Assembly: GCA_029844215.1 (NCBI GenBank)
Contig: CM056732.1
Coordinates: forward strand, 18,998,001-19,062,000
DNA from: Przewalskia tangutica
Lineage: Eukaryota; Streptophyta; Magnoliopsida; Solanales; Solanaceae
Reading direction: 5' to 3'
Length of the DNA: 64,000 bases
The notes under the pieces are model-generated. The model saw nothing but the letters and a program-made list of their open reading frames with translations, did not search any database and had not been told where the DNA came from. This document shows positions 23,241-34,606 of this stretch, in pieces; positions within the stretch are counted from its first letter, which is position 1, and each line of letters starts with the position of its first letter. Position numbers and translations under genes: made by a program.

Positions 23241-24640
23241 TACCAGTGATATGAGGAGATATATAGGACAAGGTAGAACTGGATCTATCAAAGCATAAAC
23301 ATCACAAAGAAGAAACCAACAATGTACTGTGGCGACATCGGGTGGCGCCTCACGGTCTGGCGGTGGACATAGCATAAATGCGGTTACGAGGCCAGGGCTG
23401 GAACCTCTACCACGACCCTGCGCGGCTGTCTGTCGTGAACACCACGCCTCGGGCGCATCGCGCGGCGATGAAGACCCGACCATGACCACTTCGGTGAGCC
23501 ATCATATTCCGCCACTGCGGGCGGACAATCTCTCTCAAATGGCCTGCGCCGCGAGAATAACAAGCTCACGGAGGAACACGACACCCCATAATGGCAATCA
23601 CCACATCGACCACCGGCGAGGCATAGGTGGCCTCGTCGGCCCGGAACTCGGTCCTACGGAAACCGAAGCCACGGAACCTGTCCCGCTCCTGAATACTCAG
23701 ACGTCCGAAGATGGTGGAGGCGCTCGGACGGGCCGTGGTGCAAATCTGGTCTGCTTCTGGGGTTGTCTACCCTAAAACTACCAGAGGACCTGCTGTCACG
23801 ACTCTTCTGGCGATACTGCCGATCCGTCGGCCCTGCGTTCTCACACGAGAGCATGTGCTGCGTGCGGGCAATGTCCATGCGGTGGAGAGCCACCCGAGCA
23901 ACTCGGCCAAGTGATCATCGAGTCTGTGACATAGCGGTGCACCTGTCCTCCGTATGCGCTACCAATGCGGGCACATACCTAGCCAATGAATCAAACTCCA
24001 CGTTGTATTCGGACCGTCGCCCGTTACGTCTCGTCAAAAATCTATCGGCGAGCCCTCGCCATCTGCGGTGGCAAGAAATGGCCAATGCGCCTCGAGAACT
24101 CGTCCCAAACGGTGGAAGTGCATGCTCCCGGGGCGGTTCCGCGAATCATACCGATCAGCTGCGGTGTCCGCGGCCGATGCGAACCTAATACCACGGCTTC
24201 GGTCTCGGCCCGTCACCGCTGATCCTCTGCAACTGTCGGATAAACTCCTGAGGATCATCCTCAAGCCTCGACCCATAAAACTCTGGTGGGCTGCAACTCA
24301 AAAAGTCTCTCAGTCTCAAGCTAGCGACTGGCCGAACTCACGGTCTGGCCGGAGCTGCTCTCTCAACCTATTCTCACGTCGCAACGATCACGGCGATGGC
24401 GGGCTATCTCCTTGTAGCCCATATCCTTCGCCACAGGCTGGGTGGAGGCTCAGTATCATGGTCTCGGCGATCATTCTTTGCGCCTCTCGACTCTCTTTGG
24501 GGTTGGCGGCGTCGTAGAACTTCGCCGTCAAAACACCTCGTCCGTGGGGCCAGGGCCTGCCTGGTGATCCTCGGTGCCTGCGGTAGTTCCTCTTTGCCTT
24601 GCCCATACGGCTGCGGTTGCCTTCTAGCGGAGACATAAGC
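23241..24640 (-). pseudogene. Gag of element B, heavily broken
   Basis: The homologue of A's gag (30280-31651). The start region is near 24636. The retrotransposon-gag core is recognisable only in pieces, and a CCHC-type zinc knuckle region lies around 23540-23580. GC-rich and full of small indels against A. Long plus-strand open frames here are antisense shadows. Confidence 0.65.
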
Positions 24641-24826
24641 GTCTACGGAAAAATACGTCAGAGGAAATTCAACCTATAGCACAACTCTATTGCACGATCT
24701 TAGAGTGAAAGAATGGGAACCAATCCTAAATATCTTGCAGCCTCCTGATCATAGATGTGGTGCACAACACACCGATAATCAAGACTACTACTAGATACGG
24801 CTGTAGACTCTTTCAGAGGATTAAGC

Positions 24827-24839
24827 GCTCACGATACCA
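24827..24839 (-). promoter_or_regulatory. Primer binding site of element B
   Basis: Minus strand TGGTATCGTGAGC, next to the 5' LTR after three spacer bases. It corresponds to the tRNA-iMet site TGGTATCAGAGC with one substitution and one inserted base. Confidence 0.7.
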
Positions 24840-24843
24840 CTTT

Positions 24844-27391
24844 TGTCACGACCGGACCGTGGCCAGGTGCCTTAACCGGGCACACAGTGACACAACATCG
24901 AGAGAAAACCAGTGGAATGTAAACTCAAGATAAACAACCATTAAGATATAGAATAGTCTAGCCCAAAATGGCTAACCCAAAAGTACATAAGCGAGCGATT
25001 ACATCCTTAACGAACCAAGTTCGACAAGACTACGAGCCTCTAAGAATGAATAACACTATGACGGGACGGGGCCGTCATGCCTGAATGTACAAAATATCAA
25101 CGACTCCAGGGAGAACTATACCAAAAGTCGAGCCTCCGAAGAAATGGAGCTCCTGACACCTGAGTACAAGATCCTAGGAATGAGGATCTACCACGCTTTC
25201 CACTGCGGCATGACGCGGCCCAGGAAGGGTCGATACCTGACGTACCAAGTATGTAAAGCGGAAAATCCGTAGTAATATCATAAGTCCAAAATACATTAAA
25301 GTTATAGATAAAACCAAATTATGTTGCACTGTGACTTACTTATAATGAGAGTAACATGTATACATTTTATAGAATAAAAATAGGAGGCTTATGATCAAAA
25401 CAGGGTACCTCGCCCGTAGTATCATTAATCAATCCTACTCCTGGGACTATTTCACCGCGTAGGTCCTGTGGACCCGCGTGAGGTCATCCGCCGTCGTAGG
25501 ACTATTTCACCCGCGTGGGACTATTTCACCCGCATGGATCCGTGGATCCGCATGAGTACCATCGCGTGCTCGCGTGGGACTATTTCACCCGCGTGGATCC
25601 CGTGGATCCGCGTGAGTACCATCAGCGTGCTCGCGTGGGACTATTTCACCGCGTGGATCCTATGGTCGGATCCGCATGAGTACAAGCGCGCGCTCGCATC
25701 ATGGGTAGCAAATCCATGGCATAAATAATAACCCGGGGTTTACGTAACAATATAAATATACATAACATAGCTCATAGGCTATTAAACATAACATAAGCAC
25801 TACCGCCTATCACATCACAACGTAAGCACTCCGGCTATCATAACTTAAGCAAGTTAAGAATCACTAACTTCTTATTAATAGTATTAATACATCCTCTCAT
25901 TTTAGTATACCTAAGGCACGATCATGTCTTTTAATAAAAATCCGGGAATTTAACCCAAGTATCATGTACCTCTAACCTTTTAAGAAATAACTCTTTTTTT
26001 ATACAAAAATCCCAAGATGCTAATCACCATAGTATCAAGTTACGATTTCTTTTCAAAACAAGTCACATTTCCTTTTAAAACTATCTCAAGCTTCTAAATT
26101 AAGTGACTTCATTTCTTGTAAAACCTTAGGCAATGCATGCCTTAAAACCATTTTCCTTCCACAAGTTCAAATCATCAAAACCTTTCTCCATTAAACTTTC
26201 ACAAACTAATATAACCAACTCCCATAAAGCCGTTATATTAGAGTTAAACAATAGTAAAACACATTCCTTAAGTCCATGGATTTTATACTTTTCTTTTAAA
26301 GCGAAGCAAGTATCAAATACCTATAACAAGCGAAGATTTCCAAATCTTGTCGTCTACCGTACTACATAGGTACAACTAATCATGCTCGAGAGATAGGAAA
26401 GCTCCACATACCTCTTGGTCAATCCACAAGCTAAGTCCATTTACTGCGTAGTATGTCAACCTAAAATGACCACAATCGTTTATCAAGCTCTAATTTATAA
26501 TGCAGAATTTTTCCAAGTTAAAGTCACCAATTTCCTACGGAAAATTGGCGGCGTTTCCTTTGTTTCTACATACTTTGCCACCTTTTCCAAGGTCGATTTT
26601 TAACGCTCAAATGCCATGTTTAAGGCTCAACAACCAACCAACACCAAGGGGATTACACACCTAAATTTTGGTGTGTAAAATTCAACCCCACAAGTTACAA
26701 CAACTAACCCAAGTCTAATGTAGTATTTAGGCAATAACATGCTCATAATATCCCCCTAACCAATTCTTTCATAATCAAACCCCATTTCTTACATGCAACT
26801 ACTCTAAGTGCATTTTTTTCCAACTACAAGTTCTTCCTATTAAACATGCAACACCCAATACCAACTACTGAGAAGAAGTGTTACCTTAAGTTTTAGCCAA
26901 ACTTATTCCAACACCTTGCTAGCCTTTTCTCCAAGAACACCACCACAATAGTCTTCACAAGCTTGTAATAACCTTTCCCACCTATTACACTTTTCAGATT
27001 TTTCCCTTAGGCTAGAATTCCTCTTGGGAATTTAGAGAGAAGGATGAGCTTTTAACTTAGAGAGAGATGGAGTGTAAAGATGAAAAGTTGAAAGAAATGA
27101 CCAAGTCTTGGTCAATATAATGCATGTAGCAGAAATCAGATGGGGGACACTTGTCACCCTCCCAGCCTCTTTAAAACAAAAACAGACTTTCTAAGTTTTT
27201 CGCCCAAATTTCCGCCTCGGCGCGCGACCTGCTTCCCGGCGCTGCAGCTCTGCGGACCTCCGGATCTTTGTGCGCGCGCCTGGCTTCCCGTGGCCGCGCT
27301 GGAACTTCAGCGCCTCGCGCCGCGCCTTGGCGCGCGGCCTGCCTCGTGCGCAGACCACGACCGCGATCGGGCCGAACCACGGGGTCTAACA
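24844..27391 (-). repeat. 5' LTR of element B
   Basis: 2548 bp, TGTCACGACCGG to GGGGTCTAACA. The repeat field lies at 25441-25700 and the hairpin at 26653-26678. The terminus carries TCTAACA where the partner has TATAACA. Confidence 0.92.
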
Positions 27392-27396
27392 CAATG
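27392..27396. repeat. Target-site duplication of element B (right)
   Basis: CAATG, identical to 17357-17361. Confidence 0.92.
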
Positions 27397-28290
27397 TACC
27401 TTGGGCTAAGTTTCCCCTTCTTTCCAAATCTCATCACGCCGCCGTAGGCGATACGCTAGGAAAACCCAATCATCTATCTCAAATTCCAAGTGTCGGCGCC
27501 GATGATCTGCATCGACATGCGACTCGAGGTGCCAACAACCGCTCCTGGATAAGCTTCGCCTTATCCACTGCCTGCTGAACCAAGTCTGGCCCGACTAACT
27601 GTACTTCCCCCACCTCGAACCAGCCTATCGGTGACCTACACTTCCTCTCATATAAGGCCTCATGGCGCCGTCGAATACTAGAGTGGTAGGCTGTTGTTAT
27701 AAGCAAACTCCACAAGAGGTAAATGATCCTCGGCTACCCACGAAATCAATAACACAAGCCCGCAACATATCCTCGAGTGTGCGGATAGTGCGCTCGGCTT
27801 GTCCGTCGTACGAGGATGAAGCGCGTCTTGAGACTCACGTGGGTCCCTAATCCTTACGGAAAGACCTCAGAAATTAGCGAAGTGGCTGGGCTCCTGCATG
27901 CGAAATAATCGATATAGGAACTCGTGCGATCTCACAATCTCACGATATCTGATCTAGCATAATCCTCGGCGAAAAAGTCGTCATTGGAAGAAAATGGGCT
28001 GATTTAAATCGACTGTCGACGATAACCCAAATGGAATCATGCTTCCTCGAGTGGAAGGTAACCTGTAATAAAATTCATATTTACCACCTCCACTTCCAGT
28101 CGAATATCAATAACTGCAATGCGAACCAGCTTACGGTGCTTAACTTTGACCTCGTGATTAGGACAACTGCGCTACTGAACTCGCGGCGTCCTCTTGGTCA
28201 TCCCACCAATACACGCATCGAGGTCATGATACATCTTAGTCGACCGGATGAATAGAATAACGAGCGCTGTGTGCCTCACGAAATCTGGCG
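27397..28290 (-). pseudogene. Integrase of element A
   Basis: Minus strand, the part of the A polyprotein upstream of the B insertion. Recognisable: MRFGKKGKLSPRYI (27437-27397), CRSPIGWFEVGEVQLVGPDL and QQAVDKAKLIQERLLA (27640-27540), and the YHSSI motif near 27700. The catalytic core further upstream (to about 28290) survives only at DNA level by alignment to B and the fragment at 3270-3823. Frames are broken repeatedly. Confidence 0.8.
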
Positions 28291-28574
28291 AAGTCTGTCC
28301 ACATCGGGAACACAACCGACCCTCAAATCTTAGTACCCGTCCGCGCTACCTCAAATAGACTCTTCTCTTTCGAAAGCGGCGTCTCGATCATACCATGTCG
28401 GATCCTCATTGTCGCCTCTTGCCTCCTCGGCGATGGAAGACTCGGCAACCTCTCGAACCGAACTCCATCACTATCGAGAATCAACCAAACGAACCCAGGC
28501 TCGCTGGTGATGTAACTCTCGGACCATATCTCTTTTCTGCGGTGAACATCGACGGACTACCCATCGATCTGCGG

Positions 28575-29772
28575 CTAAGGGCATCGGCGACTACATTGGC
28601 CTTCCCGGGTGGTATAGAATATCAACATCGTAATCCTTAGCGAGATCCAACCACCGTCTGCAGCCATGTTCGGCTCATACGGTGAAGATATCTTGGAGAC
28701 TCTTGTGGTGCGTGTAAATATCCACATGAACTCCATATAAATAATGTCTCGGATCTTGAGGCATGAATCACTGCGCGACTCCAAGTCATGTGTGGGATAG
28801 TTCTTCTCATGCTTCCTAAGGTGTCGAGACGCGTAGTTATAACCTTGTCGTCTTTGCATCGACGCACTCCAAGCTCCGACACTGGCGTCCTGATAAACCA
28901 CGTATCCATCTAAACCTGCGGAAGAGTAAGAAGCTGGGCGATCGTCAACTTTTCCTTTAGCTGAAACTTTCCTCACAAGTATCAGATCGGCGGAACATAT
29001 TGCTCGAGTCGGCTTAGTCAAAATCTTTGAAATAAACAAACTTCTCCTGAACCTCAGATAATAACTGAGGCCCAGGCTGCGCTCCGTTGGTGTAGAGTGC
29101 AGGCAAGTCTTGGCCTCGATCTTATTTGTATCAACGAATACCATCGGCCCAGATAACATGCCACTAAGAAAGCCACGAAGCTAACAAAACTCGCATTTGA
29201 GAACTTGGCATCTGTTGCCGGTCGGAGGACTCGATACCGTCGCCGAATGATCCAGTATGCTCTGCTGCGTGCGCGAATACACCAATATCATCAATGAAAA
29301 CTATAACAAACATATCCAAGAATGGCACGAACACCTATTCATCAAATCCATGAATACCATTTGGAGCGTTGGTCAATCGAAAGACATCACCACGAACTCA
29401 TAGTGCCCATACGGGTCTGAAGGAAGTCTTTGGGATATCTGTCTCTCTAACTCGCACTTTGATGATAACGGACGCAGTCTATCTTGGAAAAAACACCTTG
29501 CACCGCAATTTGGTCAAACAAATCGTCAATCACGGGAGGATATCTGTTCTTGATAGTTACCTTGTTTAGTGCATGTAATCAATACACATACGACGTCCGT
29601 TCTTCTTCTTTACAAATAACCTTTGGCGCTCCCGGGGAGAAACACGGCTTTGATAAAGCCGCTTCTCCGGCCAAGTCCTTGGTGGTCTTTCAATTCTTTC
29701 AACTCGGGAGGTGTCATCCTGTATGGCGGAATAGATATCGGTCGAGTATCTGGCGCCAAATCAATGCAAAAC
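28575..29772 (-). pseudogene. RT and RNase H of element A
   Basis: Minus strand. RT FIDDI motif at about 29284-29307. RNase H remains in 29159-28575 with DSCLKIRDIIYMEFMWIFT, corresponding to the HYLYG...DHKSL block of B. The connection (RRSLFISKILTKPTRAICS) lies near 28990-29050. Multiple frame changes. Aligned to B over the whole length. Confidence 0.82.
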
Positions 29773-30200
29773 TCAACCTCCTCTCGGGAGGATACGCTTC
29801 GTGCGGGAATACGTGCGGAAACTCTCTAACGGCGGAGCCGATGAAGGTCGGTATCTCGACCTCGATGTCGAATACGAACCATATGGTAGATATACCCTTT
29901 CGCGCATCTTCCTAGCCTTGAGGTAAGAAATAAACTTACCCCTCGGCGACGCCGTATTCCCCTTCCACTCGATAACCTGCTCGCCAGGAAACTGGAACCG
30001 AACTAATCTCTCTCTACAGTCCACATTGGCATAGCAAGACGCTAGCCAATCCATACCCATAATCACATCAAAGTCCGTCATATCCAACTCTATCAAGTCG
30101 GCTGGGTCGGCCATTGCTACGATCATTGGGCAAGCTCTATATATCCGCTCGGCTACCAGATCACTGCATGGCGTAGCCACCTCAAAAGGTCTTATGGACT
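29773..30200 (-). pseudogene. Protease of element A
   Basis: Minus-strand frame 30180-29773 with LIELDMTDFDVIMGMDWLAS and CYANVDCRERLVRFQFPGE, the clean counterpart of the B protease. The N-terminal active site lies upstream in a shifted frame. This is one of the longest legible stretches of A. Confidence 0.85.
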
Positions 30201-30279
30201 CGGGCTCTATCCTATTCTATTAGCAATATGGGAGATATATAGGACAAGGTAGAACACGGATCTATCAAAGCATATACAT

Positions 30280-31651
30280 CACAAAGAGAAACCAACAATG
30301 TACTGTGGCGACATCGGTGGCGCCTCACGGTCTGGCGGTGGACATAGCATAGATGCGGTTACGAGGACGCTAGGCGGGACCCTACCACGACCTGCGCGGC
30401 TGGCGGCGTGAACACCACCGCCTCGGGCGTCGACCACCGGCGAGGATCGACAAGCGACCTGTTGGTGAACCATAACACTCCGCCGCCTGGGGCGGACAAT
30501 CCCTCTTCGATGGCCATGCGGCCACAAGAGTAACAAGCTCCGAACCCATACGACACTCGTCCGGATGAGACCTACCGCGTCGAGCGCCGAGATGTGGGCG
30601 GTCTCGATTGGTGACGATCTGCCTCGCGAAACCACGAAGTCACGGCACGACACGCTCACGAATAATCCGGTGATCGGACCTCCCGCGGCGAGAAGGAGCA
30701 TTACGTCTTTGGTGAAATGTGGACCTAGTCTGCTGGCGAAATTTGTCGCCTCAGCGCCACGAGACCACTGTTGTCACGGCCTCTTGGTGGCCTAAATCTA
30801 GGCGATCTGCTCTCTCTATCCTCGATCCACTGCGCATACGCTGCATCACAGCAATATCCGTCCACGGTGAAGAGCCACCCCACGATGAATCATGTGACGG
30901 TCTAGCCTCATCACATATCGATGAACCCTGTCTGCCATGTCAGCTACAATGGTGTGCGCATATCTGGCCAAGGAGTCAAACTTCAGGCTGTACTCTCTGA
31001 TAGTCCTCCCATCCTGCCTCAAGGTCAAGAACCTATCTACGCGGGCTATCACCTCAGGAGGTAAGAAGTGATCCAGGAAAGCCCTGTGAACTCCTCCCAA
31101 ACAGCTGGAAGAGCATCCTCACCTCTCGACAACACCCATGACTCAAACCAGTTCAACGCAATATCGCGCAACCGGTAAGAAGCTAGCATGGACTCGATCT
31201 CGAGGCTCACGAGCACTGTATGGTCATTTATGGCCGCGCACAAACTCCTGCGGATCCTCGCCGAATCTCGAGCCATAGAACTTCGGGTGGATGACAACCT
31301 AGGAAATCCGAATCACATGGCTGTCGGCTCTAGGGTTGGTTGCTCACTGTCGGCGCTGCCACTACTATCTTTGGTCAATAAGCGGATTTGTTCCGTAATC
31401 TCTATACTCGACCATTTGTGGGATTTGGAGGCTCGTCTGCATGATCTCGATGGCTCATTGCCTCGAACTCCGTGAAATTTGGCGGCGTCGTGGAACTTCG
31501 CCGCTCGAAACATCATCTCGGTAGGGCGGGCACGTGCCGCGTGACCCTCGCGTCCAGCTAGCGGCACCACCTCGGTGCCTTGCCACGGGCCACGGTTGCC
31601 TTGCGTGGAGGCATAAGCGATACATAAAGGAAAACATCGGAGGAGGTTCAA
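30280..31651 (-). pseudogene. Gag of element A
   Basis: Minus strand. 31297-31049 contains the retrotransposon-gag core (LRDIALNWFESWVLSRGEDA). 31100-30846 continues with AFLDHFLPPEVIARVDRFLTL and YSLKFDSLARYAHTIV. A zinc-knuckle start (ACYSCGRM) is near 30520. Frame shifts occur between each block. The N-terminus near 31651 is the first Met after the primer site. Confidence 0.8.
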
Positions 31652-31803
31652 CCTATAACTCGGCTCATTGCACGATCTTAGAGTGAAAGAATGAAACCAA
31701 TCCTAAATATCCTGCGACCTCACGATTATAGATGTGGTGCACAACACACCGATAATCAAGACTCTACTAGATACGGTCTGTAGACACTTTCCGAGGACTA
31801 ACT

Positions 31804-31815
31804 GCTCTGATACCA
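31804..31815 (-). promoter_or_regulatory. Primer binding site of element A
   Basis: Minus strand TGGTATCAGAGC, a perfect tRNA-iMet primer site, four bases from the 5' LTR edge at 31820. Confidence 0.88.
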
Positions 31816-31819
31816 CTTT

Positions 31820-34606
31820 TGTCACGACCCGACCCCGGGGCCGCGACTGGTACCCTACCGGGGTACCCTGTCAGGTAAACATCAGAGAATAGCAGCGGAA
31901 CATACACAACACATAACTTATAAAAAGGTAAACAACACTGGCCAGCCGATAAGGCTGCCTTTCATAAAAACACACTTAATCAAAAGTATAAGAAGATAAC
32001 TTATCCTTACACCAAAAACACATACGTGACCACGCACCTCTAGGATAACAAGCGGGACAGGGCCCGCCATACCCCTGAATATACACACTGTCTATAACAT
32101 CAGGGAAAATCCGTACCAACAAAACAAGCTTCCGGAGGAATGGAGCTTCTGACACCGGAACAGTGATCCTAAGAACGAGGATCCACCACCTGCTTACCCT
32201 TACCTGCGGCATGAACGCAGCCCCCGGGGAAGGGGGTCAGTACACAATATGTACCAAGTATGTAAAACTGGAAAATACTGTAATAATGATATCATAAGTC
32301 TGAAAAATAAGCTGGAGTCATGAAAGACAATCAAAATACAGTACACTGTGCCTTACTAACAATGAGAGTAACAAGTATGTATATAATACTGCATAAAAAT
32401 AGGAGGCTCATGATCAAAACAGGGTACCTCGCCCGTAGTATCAATAAGCACCCCTACTCCTGGGACTATTTCACCCGCATGGGTCCTGTGGACCCGCATG
32501 AGGTATTCCTCGCATAGGCTGTACCCGCCCGCATGGGACTATTTCACCCGCATAAGCCCATAGGACTCGCATGAGGTATTCCTCGCATCATGGGTAGCAA
32601 ATCCACGGAACAGGTGGTATAACGATCTTGGGGATTTACCCCTCAGATATACTCTTACTTGAAGCAGGTGGTATGACGATCTTGGGGCTTGCCCCTCATT
32701 CATACTCTTACCCTGGAGAAAACAAGCGGTATAACGATCTTAGGGATTTACCCCTCAGATATACTCTTACCCTGAAGCAGGTGGTATGACGATCTTGGGG
32801 CTTGCCCCTCATTCATACTCTTACCGTGGAGAAGGTGGTATAACGATCTTGGGGCTGGCCCCTCAGATATACTCTTACCCTAGCTCAATCTGTCATCATA
32901 TCATAATCATATATATACAAGTTACGAAAACTCATACTGCTTATTAGACTTGTTCATATACCCTCTCATTTTAGTTTAATCAAGGCACTAACATATTTAA
33001 TAAAAGGAAATCCGGGAATTTAACCCAAAGTACCACATACTTATATTCTTTTAAAAATGACTCTTTTTCATAGAAAACCTTTGGGCAATTGATGCCTTAA
33101 AATCAATTTGCCTTTCATAAATCAAGTCACTTGTCCTTACTTATCTTACTTAGAGTAAATCTCTTCTTATTATCCTTTCATAAAACTAACAAACCAACTT
33201 CCCATAAAGTTGTTATATTAACCCTATACTCTAGTAAAATTACACATTTCCCATAACCAAGGGACTTATACTTTTTAAAACGAAACAAGTATTATATATA
33301 CTTAAGACAAGTAAGAATACCAAATCTTGTACGTCTACCGTACTACATAGATACAACTACTCATGCTCAAAAGATAGGAAAGCTCTACATACCTCTTTGG
33401 TCAATCCACTTGCTAAGTCCAAACTACCGCAAGTAATATGTCAACCTAAAATAACCATGATACGTTTATTAACCTCTAATTTCAATGTAGAATAATCCAA
33501 GTTCAAAGTTACTAATTTCTATGAAAAATTGGGCAGCATTTCCTTTGTTTCTACATACTTTACCACCTTTTTCAAGGACGAAATCAACATCCAAATGCCA
33601 CATCTTAGGCCCAACAATCCAAACATTTCAAAGGGGATTACACACCTAAACTTGGGTGTGTAAAATTCTGCCCCATAAGATACAACAATTCACTTAACAA
33701 TTCTAAAGTAGTTTGTAGGCTACAACATGCTCATAATATATTCTTAACCAATCTTTTCATATCCAAACCACATTTCTTACATGCAATGACTCTAAGAGCA
33801 TTATTACTACTACAAGTTCCTTCTTCTTCACATGCAACATTAATAACTAACCACAAGAGAAGAAATGTTACCTTTAGAGCTTTAGCCAAAACTTATTCCA
33901 ACAATTTTGCTAGCCTCTTTTCCAAGAACACCACCACAATAACTCCTACAAGCTAGACACAAGCTTCCTTCTTGTCCTTAACTTTTCAGATTTTTCTTAG
34001 GCTTTGAATTCCTCTTGGAATTTTAGCAAGTGAGAGCTTTAGTAGAGAGAGAGAGATTGGAAAGATGACCAAGTCTTCAAGTCTTGGTCAATATAAGGCA
34101 TGCAAGAAATCAGATGGGGGGGGGGGGGGCACACTTGTCACCCTGCCAAGTTCTTTTAAAATAGAAATCGATTTTTCTCGGTTTTTCGCGAAATTCCCAC
34201 GCGCGCGTGCGCCTGCGGCGCGCGCTGAATCTTCTGCGGACTTTCAGAATTCCGCGCGCCCGCTTCCGCGCCATGGCTCAGAATCTCAGCGACCTCGAAA
34301 TCCGCCGCTGCCTCGCTTCTTGTCCAAAACACATTCTGTCCGATCACGACCGAACTTGTAACTCCCATAACTTTCTACTCCGATGTCCTATCGACGAACA
34401 GTCGGTTGCGTTGGAAACTAGACTCAACGAACTACGCACTAGGCCTTTGAAATACTTAGGAACTCTCAATGTACCGGGTCATAACCCGCCTCAAAGTTGA
34501 CTAACACCCGTCCTAAAACAATCCGTCAACCTATCTTTCGAAAATTTTAAGTCTTACATGCTTTCGTACGCTCTCACACGTAAGGTCAGAACTACGGGGT
34601 ATAACA
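31820..34606 (-). repeat. 5' LTR of element A
   Basis: 2787 bp. Tandem repeats at 32460-32885 (five units of 53-60 bp from about 32614), hairpin at 33638-33663 and a 14-G run at 34116-34129. Terminus ATAACA followed by the TTTAT duplication. Confidence 0.92.

Larger units (their letters stand above)
17362..27391 (-). mobile_element. Chromovirus element B, inserted in its sibling A
   Basis: Complete minus-strand Ty3/gypsy element: 3' LTR 17362-19889, internal 19890-24843, 5' LTR 24844-27391, duplication CAATG. It has the same domain order and internal length (about 4.95 kb) as A and shares LTR ends and hairpin, but has different LTR tandem repeats. It is therefore a sister subfamily. It landed at the link between integrase C-terminus and chromodomain of A, in the same orientation. 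Confidence 0.93.
14095..34606 (-). mobile_element. Chromovirus (Tekay/Del-like) element A, containing nested B
   Basis: Minus-strand Ty3/gypsy element: 3' LTR 14095-16845, internal part 16846-17361 plus 27397-31819, 5' LTR 31820-34606, flanked by TTTAT. Minus-strand LTR ends are TGTTATACCCCG and CGTGACA. The order gag, protease, RT, RNase H, integrase, chromodomain and the long LTRs identify a Tekay/Del-type chromovirus (family knowledge). The internal length without the insert is about 4.9 kb, the same as B. The target was the integrase gene of copia C. Confidence 0.93.

Noticed and set aside
23329..24517. Long plus-strand open frames of 140-150 codons
   Set aside because: They run antisense to the GC-rich gag of element B, have no known motif, and arise from low stop density in CG-rich DNA.
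27171..27437. Minus-strand open frame of 88 codons joining MMRFGKKGKLSPRYI to other sequence
   Set aside because: Only its start is A integrase; the rest is the GC-rich end of LTR B read through the insertion junction.
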